In this document: piece after piece, positions 16,632 through 24,763 of the stretch
Numbering within the stretch: the first letter of the stretch is position 1
Layout of the letters: each line of letters opens with the position of its first letter
Source of the DNA: Pseudomonadota bacterium
GTDB taxonomy: Bacteria > Pseudomonadota > Alphaproteobacteria > Caulobacterales > Caulobacteraceae
Direction of reading: 5' to 3'
Assembly (NCBI GenBank): GCA_023390245.1
Contig: JAEWDF010000128.1
Coordinates: 1 to 27,976 of the forward strand
Length of the DNA: 27,976 nt
The notes under the pieces: generated by a model
Database searches by the model: none
Told to the model about the DNA's origin: nothing
The model's input: the letters and a program-made list of their open reading frames with translations, nothing else
Translations under genes and position numbers: made by a program

Positions 16632-17678
16632 CTACGGCGTCCAGCCCGTGACCTGCGCCGCCTCGTTCTCCTGCGCCGCCGCGCCGCGCGTCTTCCGGAC
16701 TTCCGCCCAGGCGGCGCGAAGCAGTTGGGGCACGCCCTCGCCCGATACGCCCGACACCAGATAGGGCCGCCTGCCGCTGGCGGCCTCCAGTTCGGCCGCC
16801 TTCTCCTCGCGCACCTCCGGCGTCAGGGCGTCGATCTTGTTCAGCGCCAGGATCTCGGCCTTGTCGGCCAGACCCTCGCCATAGGCCTCCAGTTCGCCGC
16901 GGATGATGCGATAGGCCCCCGCCACGTCGTCCTGGGTCCCGTCGATCAGGTGGATCAGGCTGGCCGAGCGCTCGACGTGGCCGAGGAAGCGCGTCCCGAG
17001 CCCCGCGCCCTCGCTGGCGCCCTCGATCAGGCCGGGGATGTCGGCGATAACGAACCGCTCGGAGGGCGACAGGTCGACCATGCCCAGGTTCGGCGTCAGG
17101 GTGGTGAAGGGATAGTCGGCCACCTTGGGCCGCGCCGCGCTGGCCGCCGACAGGAAGGTGGACTTGCCCGCGTTGGGCAGGCCCGCCAGACCGATGTCAG
17201 CGATCAGCTTCAGCCGCAGCCAGATCCAGCGCTCCTGGCCGTCCTGGCCCGGATTGGCGTGGGTCGGGGCCTGGTTGACCGGTCCCTTGAAGCGGGTGTT
17301 GCCCCAGCCGCCGTTGCCGCCCTTCAGCAGCAGTTCGGCCTTGCCGGCGACGTCCATGTCCAGCAGCACCGTCTCCTTGTCCTCGTCCAGCACCTGGGTG
17401 CCGACCGGGACCTTCAGCACCACGTCCTCGCCCTTGCCGCCGTGCATCTGGCGGCCCTGGCCGTGGTGGCCCGTCTGGGCCTTGAAATGCTGCTGGTAGC
17501 GATAGTCGATCAGGGTGTTCAGCCCTTCGACCGCCTCGATCCAGACGTCGCCGCCCTTGCCGCCGTCGCCGCCGTCGGGGCCCCCGTTGGGGATGAACTT
17601 CTCGCGCCGGAACGACACGGAGCCCGCCCCGCCGTTGCCGGAGCGGATATAGATCTTGGCCTGGTCGAGGAACTTCAT
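16632..17678 (-). CDS. obgE: Obg-family GTPase ObgE/CgtA
   Basis: Essential GTPase associated with the 50S ribosomal subunit, linked to ribosome maturation and cell-cycle progression in Caulobacter-type bacteria. The 348-residue protein has the Gly-rich Obg fold (1-158) beginning MKFLDQAKIYIRSGNGGAG and containing NGGPDGGDGGKGG. The G domain follows, with P-loop GLPNAGKST (156-164), the switch I Thr in DYPFTTLTPNLG, DIPGLIEGASEGAGLG as G3, and NKIDAL as G4. The C-terminal extension is short. The start at 17678 is the conserved family start, though the Shine-Dalgarno is weak. rplU/rpmA, its usual upstream neighbours, are absent; a DUF488 gene lies 47 bp upstream. Confidence 0.96.
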   Translation of the reverse strand: MKFLDQAKIYIRSGNGGAGSVSFRREKFIPNGGPDGGDGGKGGDVWIEAVEGLNTLIDYRYQQHFKAQTGHHGQGRQMHGGKGEDVVLKVPVGTQVLDEDKETVLLDMDVAGKAELLLKGGNGGWGNTRFKGPVNQAPTHANPGQDGQERWIWLRLKLIADIGLAGLPNAGKSTFLSAASAARPKVADYPFTTLTPNLGMVDLSPSERFVIADIPGLIEGASEGAGLGTRFLGHVERSASLIHLIDGTQDDVAGAYRIIRGELEAYGEGLADKAEILALNKIDALTPEVREEKAAELEAASGRRPYLVSGVSGEGVPQLLRAAWAEVRKTRGAAAQENEAAQVTGWTP

Positions 17679-17725
17679 CGCGGGCTTATGCCGCAGATAA
17701 GCGGCGAATTACAGGCGCCGGCCGG

Positions 17726-18157
17726 TCAGAGGTCGACGATCTCCACGCCGTCCTCGCGCGCCAGCCGCCGGGCCAGGATTTCGCGGTGGCAGCCGGCGGC
17801 GTCCGCCTCGAAGCACAGCAGGGCGATCGGCTGCTCCGCCGCCAAGGCCTTCAGCCGCGCGAACTCGAGCTCGGCCTGCGGCTCGGCCAGATGGGCCTCG
17901 TAGATGGCGTGCATCTCGGCGATCCGTCCCTTGTGCGCGGCGTCGCGGCCGGCCTTGGGCGTGCCCAGCCCTCGCAGGTGGACATAGTCGATCCCCTCGG
18001 CCTCCAGGCTCTGGCGCAGCACGGTCTTGGAAAAGCCCGCCCGGCGCGAGGCCGCGATGGCGCGCACGTCGACCAGCCGGGCGACGCCGGCCGCCTTCAG
18101 CCGGTCGATCACCTGGGCCTGGGTCCGGCCCTCATAGCCGATGGTGAACACCTTCAT
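17726..18157 (-). CDS. DUF488-domain protein
   Basis: A 143-residue protein covering the whole DUF488 domain. Its N-terminus MKVFTIGYEGRTQAQVIDRLKAAGV, the LVDVRAIAASRRAGFSK segment (conserved Arg residues), YVHLRGLGTP, and the C-terminal CFEADAAGCHREILA motif with conserved Cys and His are characteristic. The biochemical role of the family is unestablished. The ATG at 18157 is the conserved start; a far longer open frame upstream runs antisense to the amidohydrolase and is not coding. It lies 47 bp upstream of obgE, same strand, and could be co-transcribed. It diverges from the amidohydrolase gene. Confidence 0.9.
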   Translation of the reverse strand: MKVFTIGYEGRTQAQVIDRLKAAGVARLVDVRAIAASRRAGFSKTVLRQSLEAEGIDYVHLRGLGTPKAGRDAAHKGRIAEMHAIYEAHLAEPQAELEFARLKALAAEQPIALLCFEADAAGCHREILARRLAREDGVEIVDL

Positions 18158-18235
18158 CCCCCACAGGTAGGCGGCCCCCGGCTTGACGCCAAGGCCCCGA
18201 GGCCGCACCCGTGACGCCGACAAGAGGGAGCCGCC

Positions 18236-19894
18236 ATGAACCGATCCATCCTGATCGCCACGCTGTCCTCGACCCTGGCCGTCGCCGGCGCGGTCTCGGC
18301 CCAAGACCTGCTGGTCACGGGCGGCCGCATCTACACCGGCGTGGAGGCCGCCCCGACGGCCGAGGCGGTCGTCGTCCGCCAGGGCCGCATCGCCTACGTC
18401 GGCGCCCTGGCCCATGCGCCCGCCGAGGGACTGGAACGCCTCGACCTCGGCGGCGCGACCCTGTTCCCCGGCTTCACCGACGGCCACGCCCACCTGGACG
18501 GGATCGGCGAGCGCGAACTGACGCTGAACCTGGAGGGATCGACCTCCGTCGCCGAGGCCATGGCGCGGCTGTCGGACTGGGCCGCCGCCCATCCGGACGA
18601 GCCCATCCTGGGGCGCGGCTGGATCGAGACCCATTGGCCCGAGGGCCGCTTTCTGAGCCGCGACGACCTGGACGAGGCGGCGCCCGGCCGCGTTGTCCTG
18701 CTGCAGCGCGCCGACGGCCACGCCGTGACCGCCTCCTCCGCCGCGCTGGAGGCGGCCGGGATCAACGCCCGGACCATCGCGCCCGAGGGCGGCGACATCG
18801 CCCGCGACGCCCGGGGCCGCCCGACCGGCTTCCTGGTCGACGCCGCCATGGGCCTGGTCGACGGCCTGCGCCCCGCCGAGGATGAGGCGAGGCGGCGGGA
18901 GGTCTACCGGGCCGGCTTCCGGGTCGAGGCCGCCTACGGCTGGACCGGCGTCCACTTCATGAGCGCGCCGTGGCGGGACGTACCGCTGCTGGAGGCGATG
19001 GCCGAGGCCGGCGAGGCGCCGATCCGCGTCTACAACAGCGTCACGCCCGACGGCGCCGAGGCCCTGATCGCTTCCGGCCCGCGTCAGGCCGCCGACGGGC
19101 GCGTCGTCACCCGCGCCATCAAGATGTACGCCGACGGCGCCCTGGGCTCGCGCGGCGCGGCCCTGTTCGAGCCCTACGCCGACGCGCCGGGGACGCGCGG
19201 CCTGATGCAGATGACGGCGGACCAGGCCATGCCGGTCTATGAGGCGGCGCTGAGGGGCGGAATCCAGGTCGCCACCCACGCCATCGGCGATCGCGGAAAC
19301 GCCTCGGTGGCGGAGTGGTACGCGGCGGCCCTGGCGGACGTGCCGCCCGCAGAGCGCAAGGGCGGCGCCGACGTGCGCTGGAGGATCGAGCACGCCCAGA
19401 TCCTGAGGCCGTCGGACTACAGCTATTTCGAGACGCTGCCGATCATCGCCTCGATGCAGCCCAGCCACGCCATCGGCGACCTGCATTTCGCCGCCGACCG
19501 GCTGGGCGACGCGCGGCTGGATGGGGCCTACGCCTGGGAGAGCCTGGTCGAGCGGGGCGTGATCGTCGTCGGCGGCTCCGATTCGCCGGTCGAGCGGGGC
19601 GATCCGCTGATCGAATTCTACGCCGCCGTGGCGCGGCGCGACCTCCAGGGCTTCCAGGGGCCGGACTGGCGGCCGCAGGAGGCGGTGTCGCGCGAGACGG
19701 CGCTGAAGATGTTCACCCTGTGGCCCGCCTACGCCTCATTCCGCGAGGACGAGCTGGGCACGATCGAGGTCGGCAAGCGCGCCGACTTCACCGCCTTCGA
19801 CGTGGACCTGATGACCGCCCCGGCCGCCGACATCCCCCGGGGCCATGCGGTGCTGACCGTGGTGGACGGCCGCGTCGTCCATCGCCGCGACTGA
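18236..19894 (+). CDS. Secreted amidohydrolase family protein (amidohydrolase 3, YtcJ-like)
   Basis: A 552-residue metal-dependent hydrolase with a cleavable signal peptide (cut near AVSAQ, residue 22), so probably periplasmic. The small N-terminal beta domain is followed by FPGFTDGHAHLDGIG, with H84 and H86 as metal ligands. Later come the IKMYADGALGSRGAAL segment with the conserved Lys, HAIGDRGN, RIEHAQ, and the GGSDSPVE Asp near the C-terminus. This pattern fits the amidohydrolase_3 family, whose substrates (amides, N-acyl amino acids) are mostly undetermined. A GAGGGAG ribosome-binding site precedes the ATG. It appears monocistronic and diverges from the DUF488 gene. Confidence 0.92.
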   Translation: MNRSILIATLSSTLAVAGAVSAQDLLVTGGRIYTGVEAAPTAEAVVVRQGRIAYVGALAHAPAEGLERLDLGGATLFPGFTDGHAHLDGIGERELTLNLEGSTSVAEAMARLSDWAAAHPDEPILGRGWIETHWPEGRFLSRDDLDEAAPGRVVLLQRADGHAVTASSAALEAAGINARTIAPEGGDIARDARGRPTGFLVDAAMGLVDGLRPAEDEARRREVYRAGFRVEAAYGWTGVHFMSAPWRDVPLLEAMAEAGEAPIRVYNSVTPDGAEALIASGPRQAADGRVVTRAIKMYADGALGSRGAALFEPYADAPGTRGLMQMTADQAMPVYEAALRGGIQVATHAIGDRGNASVAEWYAAALADVPPAERKGGADVRWRIEHAQILRPSDYSYFETLPIIASMQPSHAIGDLHFAADRLGDARLDGAYAWESLVERGVIVVGGSDSPVERGDPLIEFYAAVARRDLQGFQGPDWRPQEAVSRETALKMFTLWPAYASFREDELGTIEVGKRADFTAFDVDLMTAPAADIPRGHAVLTVVDGRVVHRRD

Positions 19895-19990
19895 GGGCGT
19901 CGCCGCGTTGCGGCGCGGCGACCTATCGTCTATCCCCCCGGCGACGGCGGCGCATGGGCCGCCGCGACGCCTTCGACCGGAGCTTTCCCC

Positions 19991-20977
19991 ATGGCTGATC
20001 CTGCCCTCGACACGCCCGGCGTGGTCACCGTCTTCGGCGGTTCGGGCTTCATCGGCGCCCAGGCCGTGCGCGCCCTGGCGCGGCGCGGCTGGCGCATCCG
20101 CGTGGCGGTGCGCAATCCCGTCCTGGCCATCGAGGTCCAGCCGCTGGGCGATCCGGGCCAGATCCAGTTCATGCGCTGCGACGTGACCAACCCCGACGAC
20201 GTCGCCCTGGCGCTGCGCGGCGCCGACGCCCTGGTCAACTTGGTCGGGGTGCTGCACGACGGCGGTGGCCGGCGCGGCTTCAAGACCGCCCATGTCGAGG
20301 CCGCCCGCAACATCGCCGCCGCGGCCCAGGCCGCCGGCGTGCGCCGCATCGTCCAGATATCCGCCATCGGCGCGGATGCGCACAGCGCCTCGGCCTACGC
20401 CCGCTCCAAGGCCGAAGCCGAGGCCGTGCTCCGCCAGGCGCGCCCCGACACGGTGGTCCTGCGCCCCTCGCTGGTGTTCGGCGCCGGCGACAGCTTCCTC
20501 AACCGCTTCGCAAGCCTGGCCGCCGCCAGCCCAGTCCTGCCCCTGTTCGGCGGCGGCGAGACGAAGTTCCAGCCCGTCTATGTCGGCAATGTCGCCGAGG
20601 CCGTCGCCCAGGCCGTGACCCGCGCCGACGCCGCCGGCCGCACCTATGAACTGGGCGGACCGACGATCTACAGCTTCAAGGAAATCCTGGAGCTGGTCCG
20701 CCGCGAAACGGGCCGCCAGCGCGCGCTGCTGCCCGTGCCCTTCTTCGCGGCCCGCGCCATCGGCTCGGCGCTGGAGATGGTCGGCCTGTTCGGCCTGACC
20801 CCGCCGCTGACCCGCGACCAGGTGGTGATGCTGGAGACCGACAACATCGTCTCCGACGGCGCGGCCGGCCTGGCCGATCTGGGCGTATCGCCGGCCGTGG
20901 GCGTGGAGGCCGTGGCCCCGTCCTATCTGTGGCGCTACCGCGTCGGCGGCCAGTTCGCCGAGGCGCCCGCCCACTGA
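19991..20977 (+). CDS. NDUFA9-like atypical SDR protein (complex I-associated subunit family)
   Basis: A 328-residue atypical short-chain dehydrogenase with an NAD(P)-binding Rossmann motif FGGSGFIG at residues 15-22, LVNLVGVLHDG, and a Y-x3-K pair in SAYARSKAEAE. The substrate-binding region has VLRPSLVFGAGDSFLNRFA and FQPVYVGNVAEAV. The sequence pattern is that of the family related to the NDUFA9 subunit of mitochondrial complex I, widespread in alphaproteobacteria. It is inferred to act in complex I assembly or stability, or in a linked lipid or quinone step. No nuo genes are nearby. GGAG lies 9 bases before the ATG. It ends before a strong intrinsic terminator. Confidence 0.9.
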   Translation: MADPALDTPGVVTVFGGSGFIGAQAVRALARRGWRIRVAVRNPVLAIEVQPLGDPGQIQFMRCDVTNPDDVALALRGADALVNLVGVLHDGGGRRGFKTAHVEAARNIAAAAQAAGVRRIVQISAIGADAHSASAYARSKAEAEAVLRQARPDTVVLRPSLVFGAGDSFLNRFASLAAASPVLPLFGGGETKFQPVYVGNVAEAVAQAVTRADAAGRTYELGGPTIYSFKEILELVRRETGRQRALLPVPFFAARAIGSALEMVGLFGLTPPLTRDQVVMLETDNIVSDGAAGLADLGVSPAVGVEAVAPSYLWRYRVGGQFAEAPAH

Positions 20978-20990
20978 TCGATTGCGTTCC

Positions 20991-21017
20991 GCCCCGGCCA
21001 AGCCGGGGCCTCTTTTC
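20991..21017 (+). terminator. Rho-independent terminator after the NDUFA9-like gene
   Basis: GCCCCGGC (20991-20998) and GCCGGGGC (21002-21009) form an 8-bp perfect GC stem with a CAA triloop, followed by CTCTTTTC. This is a textbook intrinsic terminator 13 bp after the stop codon. It separates the gene from recQ and argues against recQ starts upstream of about 21020. Confidence 0.9.
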
Positions 21018-21047
21018 ACGCCGGAACAAATCGTGCACAACTCAGGG

Positions 21048-22925
21048 ATGCTCGCCGCGTCGCTCCAACCAACCGGGACGGAAGAGCCCGGCCTGCCCGA
21101 GGCCCGCGCCCTGCTGTCGCGTGTCTGGGGCCATGGCGACTTTCGCGGACTCCAGGGCGATGTGGTCGAGGCGGTTCTGGCCGGGCGCGACGTGCTGGCC
21201 GTGCTGCCGACCGGCGGCGGAAAGAGCGTCTGCTACCAGATCCCCGCCATCCTGCGTCGCGGCCTGGGGCTGGTGATCTCGCCGCTGATCGCCCTGATGA
21301 CCGACCAGGTCGAGGCGCTGAAGCAGCAGGGCGTCGCCGCCGCACGGCTGGATTCCGGCGTGTCCCTGGACGACCGCTCCGCCATCTGGCGCGCCGCCCG
21401 CGCGGGCGAACTGGACCTGCTCTACGTCTCGCCCGAGGGGCTGGCGGCCGGCGCCATGCTGGACCGGCTGGCCGAACTGCCGCTCAGCCTGATCGCCATC
21501 GACGAGGCCCATTGCGTCAGCCAATGGGGCCACGACTTCCGTCCCGACTACCGCACCCTGGGCCGGCTGGCGGAGCGGTTCCCCGGCGTGCCGCGCATCG
21601 CCGTCACCGCCACCGCCGACGCCCGCACCCGCGACGACATCCTGCGCTCGCTGCGGCTGGAGGAGGCCGAGGTCTTCGTCGCCTCCTTCGCGCGCCCGAA
21701 CCTTCAGCTGTCGGCCGAGCGCAAGGCCAGCGCCTCGCGCGCCAAGACCGACCAGCGCGTCATCGAACTGGTGCGTGAGCGGCGCGACAAGTCGGGCGTC
21801 GTCTATTGCGGCAGCCGCGACGGCTGCGACCGGGTGGCCCAGGCGCTGCGCGACGCCGGGACCAACGCCATCGCCTATCACGCCGGCATGGACGCGCGCG
21901 CGCGCGACCAGAGGTTGGAGCGTTTCCTGGCCGAGGAGGGCGCCGTCATGGTGGCGACCATCGCCTTCGGCATGGGGGTGGACAAGCCCGACGTCCGCTT
22001 CGTCATCCACGCCGATCCGCCCGGCTCTCTGGAGGCCTACTGGCAGGAGATCGGCCGCGCCGGCCGCGACGGCGAACCGGCCGAGGGGATCACCCTGTAC
22101 GGCCCTTCCGACATCGCCTGGACCCTGCGCCGGCTGGACGGCCGCCCGATGGCCGAGGAGGTGAAGGCGGTCCAAGTCCGAAAGGCCCGCCAGCTGTTCG
22201 CCATGCTGGACGGCGCCGTGTGCCGGCCGCAGGCGGTGCGCCGCTATTTCGGCGAGCAGGACGCCCAGCCCTGCGGCGTCTGCGACGTCTGCGCCGACCC
22301 GCCCCAGCTCTATGACGCCACCGTTCCGGCCCAGAAGGCGCTGGCGGCGGTGCAACGGCTGGGCGGCCGCTTCGGCCGGGGCCGGGTGGTCGACCACCTG
22401 ACCGGCCGCACCAAGGACGTCCAGCCGTGGGAGACCCAGCTGTCGACCTGGGGCGTCGGCGCCGACCTCTCGGCCCCCGGCTGGCGCGACATCGTCGATC
22501 ACCTGCTGTTCGAAGGGCTGCTGGTCGAGGACCCGAACGACGGCAAGCCGCTGGTCGGGCTGGGCGAGGCCGAGGCGGTGCGCGCCGTCTATCGCGCCGA
22601 GCGGCGGATCGAGGTGCGCCGCGTCCCCGCCCGCGCCGACGCCGTTCGCCGCCGCGACCGCACCGGCGAAGGCCGAAACGCCGCCCTGGAGGCCATGGAC
22701 GCCGACATGCGCGCCCGCTTCGAGGCCCTGCGCGCCTGGCGCCGCGATCGCGCGTCCGAGCAGCACGTCCCGCCCTACGTCATCTTCCAGGACCGGACGC
22801 TGCTCGAGATCGCCGCGGCCGAGCCGGGCGATCTCGACAGCCTGGCCGCCGTGTCGGGCGTCGGCCAGTCCAAGCTGGACCGCTACGGCCGGGCGGTGCT
22901 GGAGGTCCTGGCCGCGGCGGGCTGA
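21048..22925 (+). CDS. recQ: ATP-dependent DNA helicase RecQ
   Basis: 3'-5' DNA helicase of recombination and fork repair. With the ATG at 21048 the protein has 625 residues. Walker A is TGGGKS (55-60), DEAH is at 152-155 in DEAHCVSQWGHDFRPDY, and helicase-C contains AYHAGMDARARDQR and ATIAFGMGVDKPDVRFVIH. The RecQ zinc domain has ligands C392, C409, C412 and C415, followed by the RQC winged helix. A C-terminal HRDC domain (about 545-625) contains PPYVIFQDRTLLEIA and LAAVSGVGQSKLDRYG. The start is uncertain: AGGG abuts this ATG, and a GTG at 21033 with GGAA upstream is an alternative. A TTG at 20982 would lie before the terminator and is rejected. It converges with the GumN gene, 3 bp apart. 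Confidence 0.95.
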   Translation: MLAASLQPTGTEEPGLPEARALLSRVWGHGDFRGLQGDVVEAVLAGRDVLAVLPTGGGKSVCYQIPAILRRGLGLVISPLIALMTDQVEALKQQGVAAARLDSGVSLDDRSAIWRAARAGELDLLYVSPEGLAAGAMLDRLAELPLSLIAIDEAHCVSQWGHDFRPDYRTLGRLAERFPGVPRIAVTATADARTRDDILRSLRLEEAEVFVASFARPNLQLSAERKASASRAKTDQRVIELVRERRDKSGVVYCGSRDGCDRVAQALRDAGTNAIAYHAGMDARARDQRLERFLAEEGAVMVATIAFGMGVDKPDVRFVIHADPPGSLEAYWQEIGRAGRDGEPAEGITLYGPSDIAWTLRRLDGRPMAEEVKAVQVRKARQLFAMLDGAVCRPQAVRRYFGEQDAQPCGVCDVCADPPQLYDATVPAQKALAAVQRLGGRFGRGRVVDHLTGRTKDVQPWETQLSTWGVGADLSAPGWRDIVDHLLFEGLLVEDPNDGKPLVGLGEAEAVRAVYRAERRIEVRRVPARADAVRRRDRTGEGRNAALEAMDADMRARFEALRAWRRDRASEQHVPPYVIFQDRTLLEIAAAEPGDLDSLAAVSGVGQSKLDRYGRAVLEVLAAAG

Positions 22926-22928
22926 GGC

Positions 22929-23882
22929 CTATTCGACGCGGGTCGCCTCGACGCCGCGCCGGGCCAGTATCGACTGGACGCTGTCCGGCCCGGCCAGGTG
23001 CGCCGCGCCCACGGCGATGAAGGCCGTGCCCGAGCCTTCCAGCAGCGTCTGGATCTGGCCGGCCCAGTCGGTGTTCCGATCGACCAGCAGGGCCTGATAG
23101 ACCGCCGGCGCCTCGGTGCGCATGTCCTCCAGCCCGACCTTCTCGATTCCCGCCACGTCGCCCCTGGCCCAGGCGTCGACCAGGCCGTCCAGCATCTCGG
23201 TCGCGTCGTCGAAATCCTCCAGCGTCTGGCGCAGGAAGGCGATCTGCACGTCCTCGGGCAGGGTCGCCAGGATGCGCACCTGCTGGTCGATGGTCTCGAA
23301 GGCGTGGATCGGCTTGCCCGCCGCTTCCGCGCGCGCCTTCAGCGCCAGTTCGACGCCCGAGGCGGGGTCGTAGCCCGCCTTGACCAGCGGCGCGACCGAC
23401 AGGGTCAGGCCGACCAACCAGGGCCGCATCGGCTCCATCTGCGCGGCCGTGGCGCCGATGGTCCGCGCCGCCGCGTCCAGCTTCTGGATATCGTCGGCGT
23501 CCAGCAGGCTGGACAGAGGCGTCTGCGGCGACAGGCCGTATTGCTGGATCAGCGGCAGGATCGCGGCCTGATCGTCGGGATTGCTGATCTCGAACCAGAT
23601 CTGGTCGGCGGAATCGAAGGCGCTGGTGACCCGCGCGCTGGCCCAGCCGACGCTCGGGCGCAGCACATGGACCGAGCCGAACAGATAGAGGGTCGAATCC
23701 GCGTCGCGGATCATCCACAGCGCCGGGCCGTCGCCTTGGATCGCCGGATGCGCGGCGGCCGCCGCGCCCTGGGCGTCCTGCGCCAGCGCCGGCTGGCCGC
23801 TCAGGGCGAAGCCCAGCGCCAGTCCGGCGGCGCCGCGCGCCAGGTTGGAGACCGAGGTCTTCAGCAGTCGGGTCAGGGTCAT
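22929..23882 (-). CDS. TraB/GumN-family protein, secreted
   Basis: A 317-residue protein with a signal peptide (cleavage near ALAQ, residue 34) and the TraB/GumN domain. Hallmarks are the N-terminal LYLFGSVHVLRPS (GxxH motif) and the C-terminal FIAVGAAHLAGPDSVQSILARRG (second GxxH motif), which together form the putative metal site of this Tiki-like fold. Related eukaryotic proteins are metalloproteases; the bacterial members have no settled function. It lies 34 bp downstream of the 28-codon ORF and may be the last gene of the membrane-protein/XRE operon, though its own ribosome-binding site is weak. The stop is 3 bp from the recQ stop on the other strand. Confidence 0.9.
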   Translation of the reverse strand: MTLTRLLKTSVSNLARGAAGLALGFALSGQPALAQDAQGAAAAAHPAIQGDGPALWMIRDADSTLYLFGSVHVLRPSVGWASARVTSAFDSADQIWFEISNPDDQAAILPLIQQYGLSPQTPLSSLLDADDIQKLDAAARTIGATAAQMEPMRPWLVGLTLSVAPLVKAGYDPASGVELALKARAEAAGKPIHAFETIDQQVRILATLPEDVQIAFLRQTLEDFDDATEMLDGLVDAWARGDVAGIEKVGLEDMRTEAPAVYQALLVDRNTDWAGQIQTLLEGSGTAFIAVGAAHLAGPDSVQSILARRGVEATRVE

Positions 23883-23916
23883 GGGATGAATCCAGTCGGA
23901 AGAAAGGGATGAGAGG

Positions 23917-24003
23917 TCAGGCCAGGCCGCGGCGGGCGGCGGCTAAGGCGCTCAGCAGGCGGCGCGGCAAGGCCGGCTTTCGCGAGGAGGAGGAGGCGGT
24001 CAT
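23917..24003 (-). CDS. 28-residue ORF coupled to the XRE regulator gene (ATGA overlap)
   Basis: Its ATG (24003-24001) overlaps the TGA of the XRE gene in an ATGA junction, the usual layout of translationally coupled genes. The product would be 28 residues: a Ser-rich start (MTASSSSRKP) followed by an Arg/Leu/Ala-rich amphipathic stretch (LPRRLLSALAAARRGLA) with seven basic residues. That composition could bind membrane or nucleic acid, but short ORFs in GC-rich DNA often look like this. A GGAGG-like ribosome-binding site for it was not seen, so initiation would depend on coupling. Existence as a protein is unproven. Confidence 0.35.
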   Translation of the reverse strand: MTASSSSRKPALPRRLLSALAAARRGLA

Positions 24004-24203
24004 GCGTCGGCCTCCTGGTCCGAAAAGATGGATTCGATGGGCTGGGCGAAGATGCGGGCGATCTTGAAGGCCAGCGGCAGGGAGGGGTCGTAGCGGCCGG
24101 TCTCCAGCGCGTTCACCGTCTGGCGCGACACGCCCAGCAGCGCGGCGAGATGCGCCTGGGACCAGTCGCGCTCGGCGCGCAACACCTTAAGGCGGTTGTT
24201 CAT
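24000..24203 (-). CDS. XRE-family helix-turn-helix regulator
   Basis: A 67-residue single-domain Cro/CI-type repressor: MNNRLKVLRAERDWSQAHLAALLGVSRQTVNALETGRYDPSL. The helix-turn-helix is at residues 14-36 (SQAHLAALLGVSRQTVNALETGR), followed by a short C-terminal helix ending IFAQPIESIF. Small XRE proteins of this type commonly occur beside small membrane-protein genes. Its GAGGA ribosome-binding site overlaps the stop of the membrane-protein gene, 10 bp upstream. The paired CTTGTC palindromes upstream of that gene are its most likely operators, giving autoregulation; this is inference. The stop overlaps the ATG of the 28-codon ORF. Confidence 0.93.
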   Translation of the reverse strand: MNNRLKVLRAERDWSQAHLAALLGVSRQTVNALETGRYDPSLPLAFKIARIFAQPIESIFSDQEADA

Positions 24204-24213
24204 CGAACGATCC

Positions 24214-24672
24214 TCAGCGCCGCCTCAGCCACCACCAGCCCCAGACGACGCTATAGCCGATCAGCATAAGGATCATCATGGCCATGGCGCCGCCGGCGGC
24301 GTAGGCGGCCGGATCGTCGCGGCCGGGAAACAGCGTCGCGGGGATCAGGCGGGCGGCGGACGGGGCGCCGGCCAGGACGACGAAAACACCGCCGACCGCC
24401 ATGCCGGCCGAACCGCCGTAGAACCAGGCCGCCTTGTGCGCCTCGCGCGCCGCCTCGTCGATGCGCCGCATCCAGGCGACGCCGACCCACAGCGCCAGCG
24501 CCATCATCAGCACGGCCATGACGGCGATGATCGACAGCATAGCGATGTCCTGCTCCACCATGCCGCGTTGCGACGCCAGCACCGCCCCCGCGGTCGCCGC
24601 GATCATCAGCACGAAGATCGCCAGAACGCCCGCAAGCGACAGGGCGACGATCTTCCACAAACCTTGGGCCAT
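24214..24672 (-). CDS. Four-helix membrane protein paired with the XRE regulator
   Basis: A 152-residue integral membrane protein with four predicted helices at about 7-33, 43-68, 82-101 and 122-148. Between helices 2 and 3 is a charged loop, MRRIDEAAREAHKAAWFYGG. The C-terminus is WGWWWLRRR, with basic residues suggesting a cytoplasmic end. I do not recognise a named family. The ATG at 24672 is preceded by AAGGGAG at 6 bases; an in-frame ATG at 24723 lies in the operator region and lacks such a site. It is the first gene of the unit with the XRE gene and is separated from rmuC by a 91-bp regulatory region rich in CTTGTC/GACAAG repeats. Confidence 0.8.
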   Translation of the reverse strand: MAQGLWKIVALSLAGVLAIFVLMIAATAGAVLASQRGMVEQDIAMLSIIAVMAVLMMALALWVGVAWMRRIDEAAREAHKAAWFYGGSAGMAVGGVFVVLAGAPSAARLIPATLFPGRDDPAAYAAGGAMAMMILMLIGYSVVWGWWWLRRR

Positions 24673-24682
24673 GACAAACTCC

Positions 24683-24755
24683 CTTGTCGATGTGACAAGG
24701 ATGCTTGTCCCATAAAGCCTCACATCATGTCAAGCAGGCTTGTCACGGAGACAAG
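24683..24755. promoter_or_regulatory. Tandem CTTGTC-N5-GACAAG operators around a TTGACA box
   Basis: Two identical-arm palindromes, CTTGTC-N5-GACAAG, lie at 24683-24699 and 24739-24755, 56 bp centre to centre. An extra CTTGTC at 24704-24709 makes a second inverted pair with the first site's right arm, and CAAGC-AG-GCTTG lies at 24731-24742. Between the two main sites, on the minus strand, is TTGACA (24733-24728), a consensus -35; the -10 is not obvious. The lower site ends 11 bp before the membrane-protein start, so binding would block transcription or initiation. The likely ligand is the XRE protein at 24000-24203. Confidence 0.7.
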
Positions 24756-24763
24756 TCTGCTTG

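Noticed and set aside
20982..21047. TTG start at 20982 for recQ
   Set aside because: It precedes and would translate through a strong intrinsic terminator at 20991-21017, and the added residues are not RecQ-like.
24689..24697. Second ECF41 promoter suggested by a TGTCACA on the minus strand
   Set aside because: No CGTC lies 16 bases downstream; the hexamer is part of the CTTGTC/GACAAG operator array.
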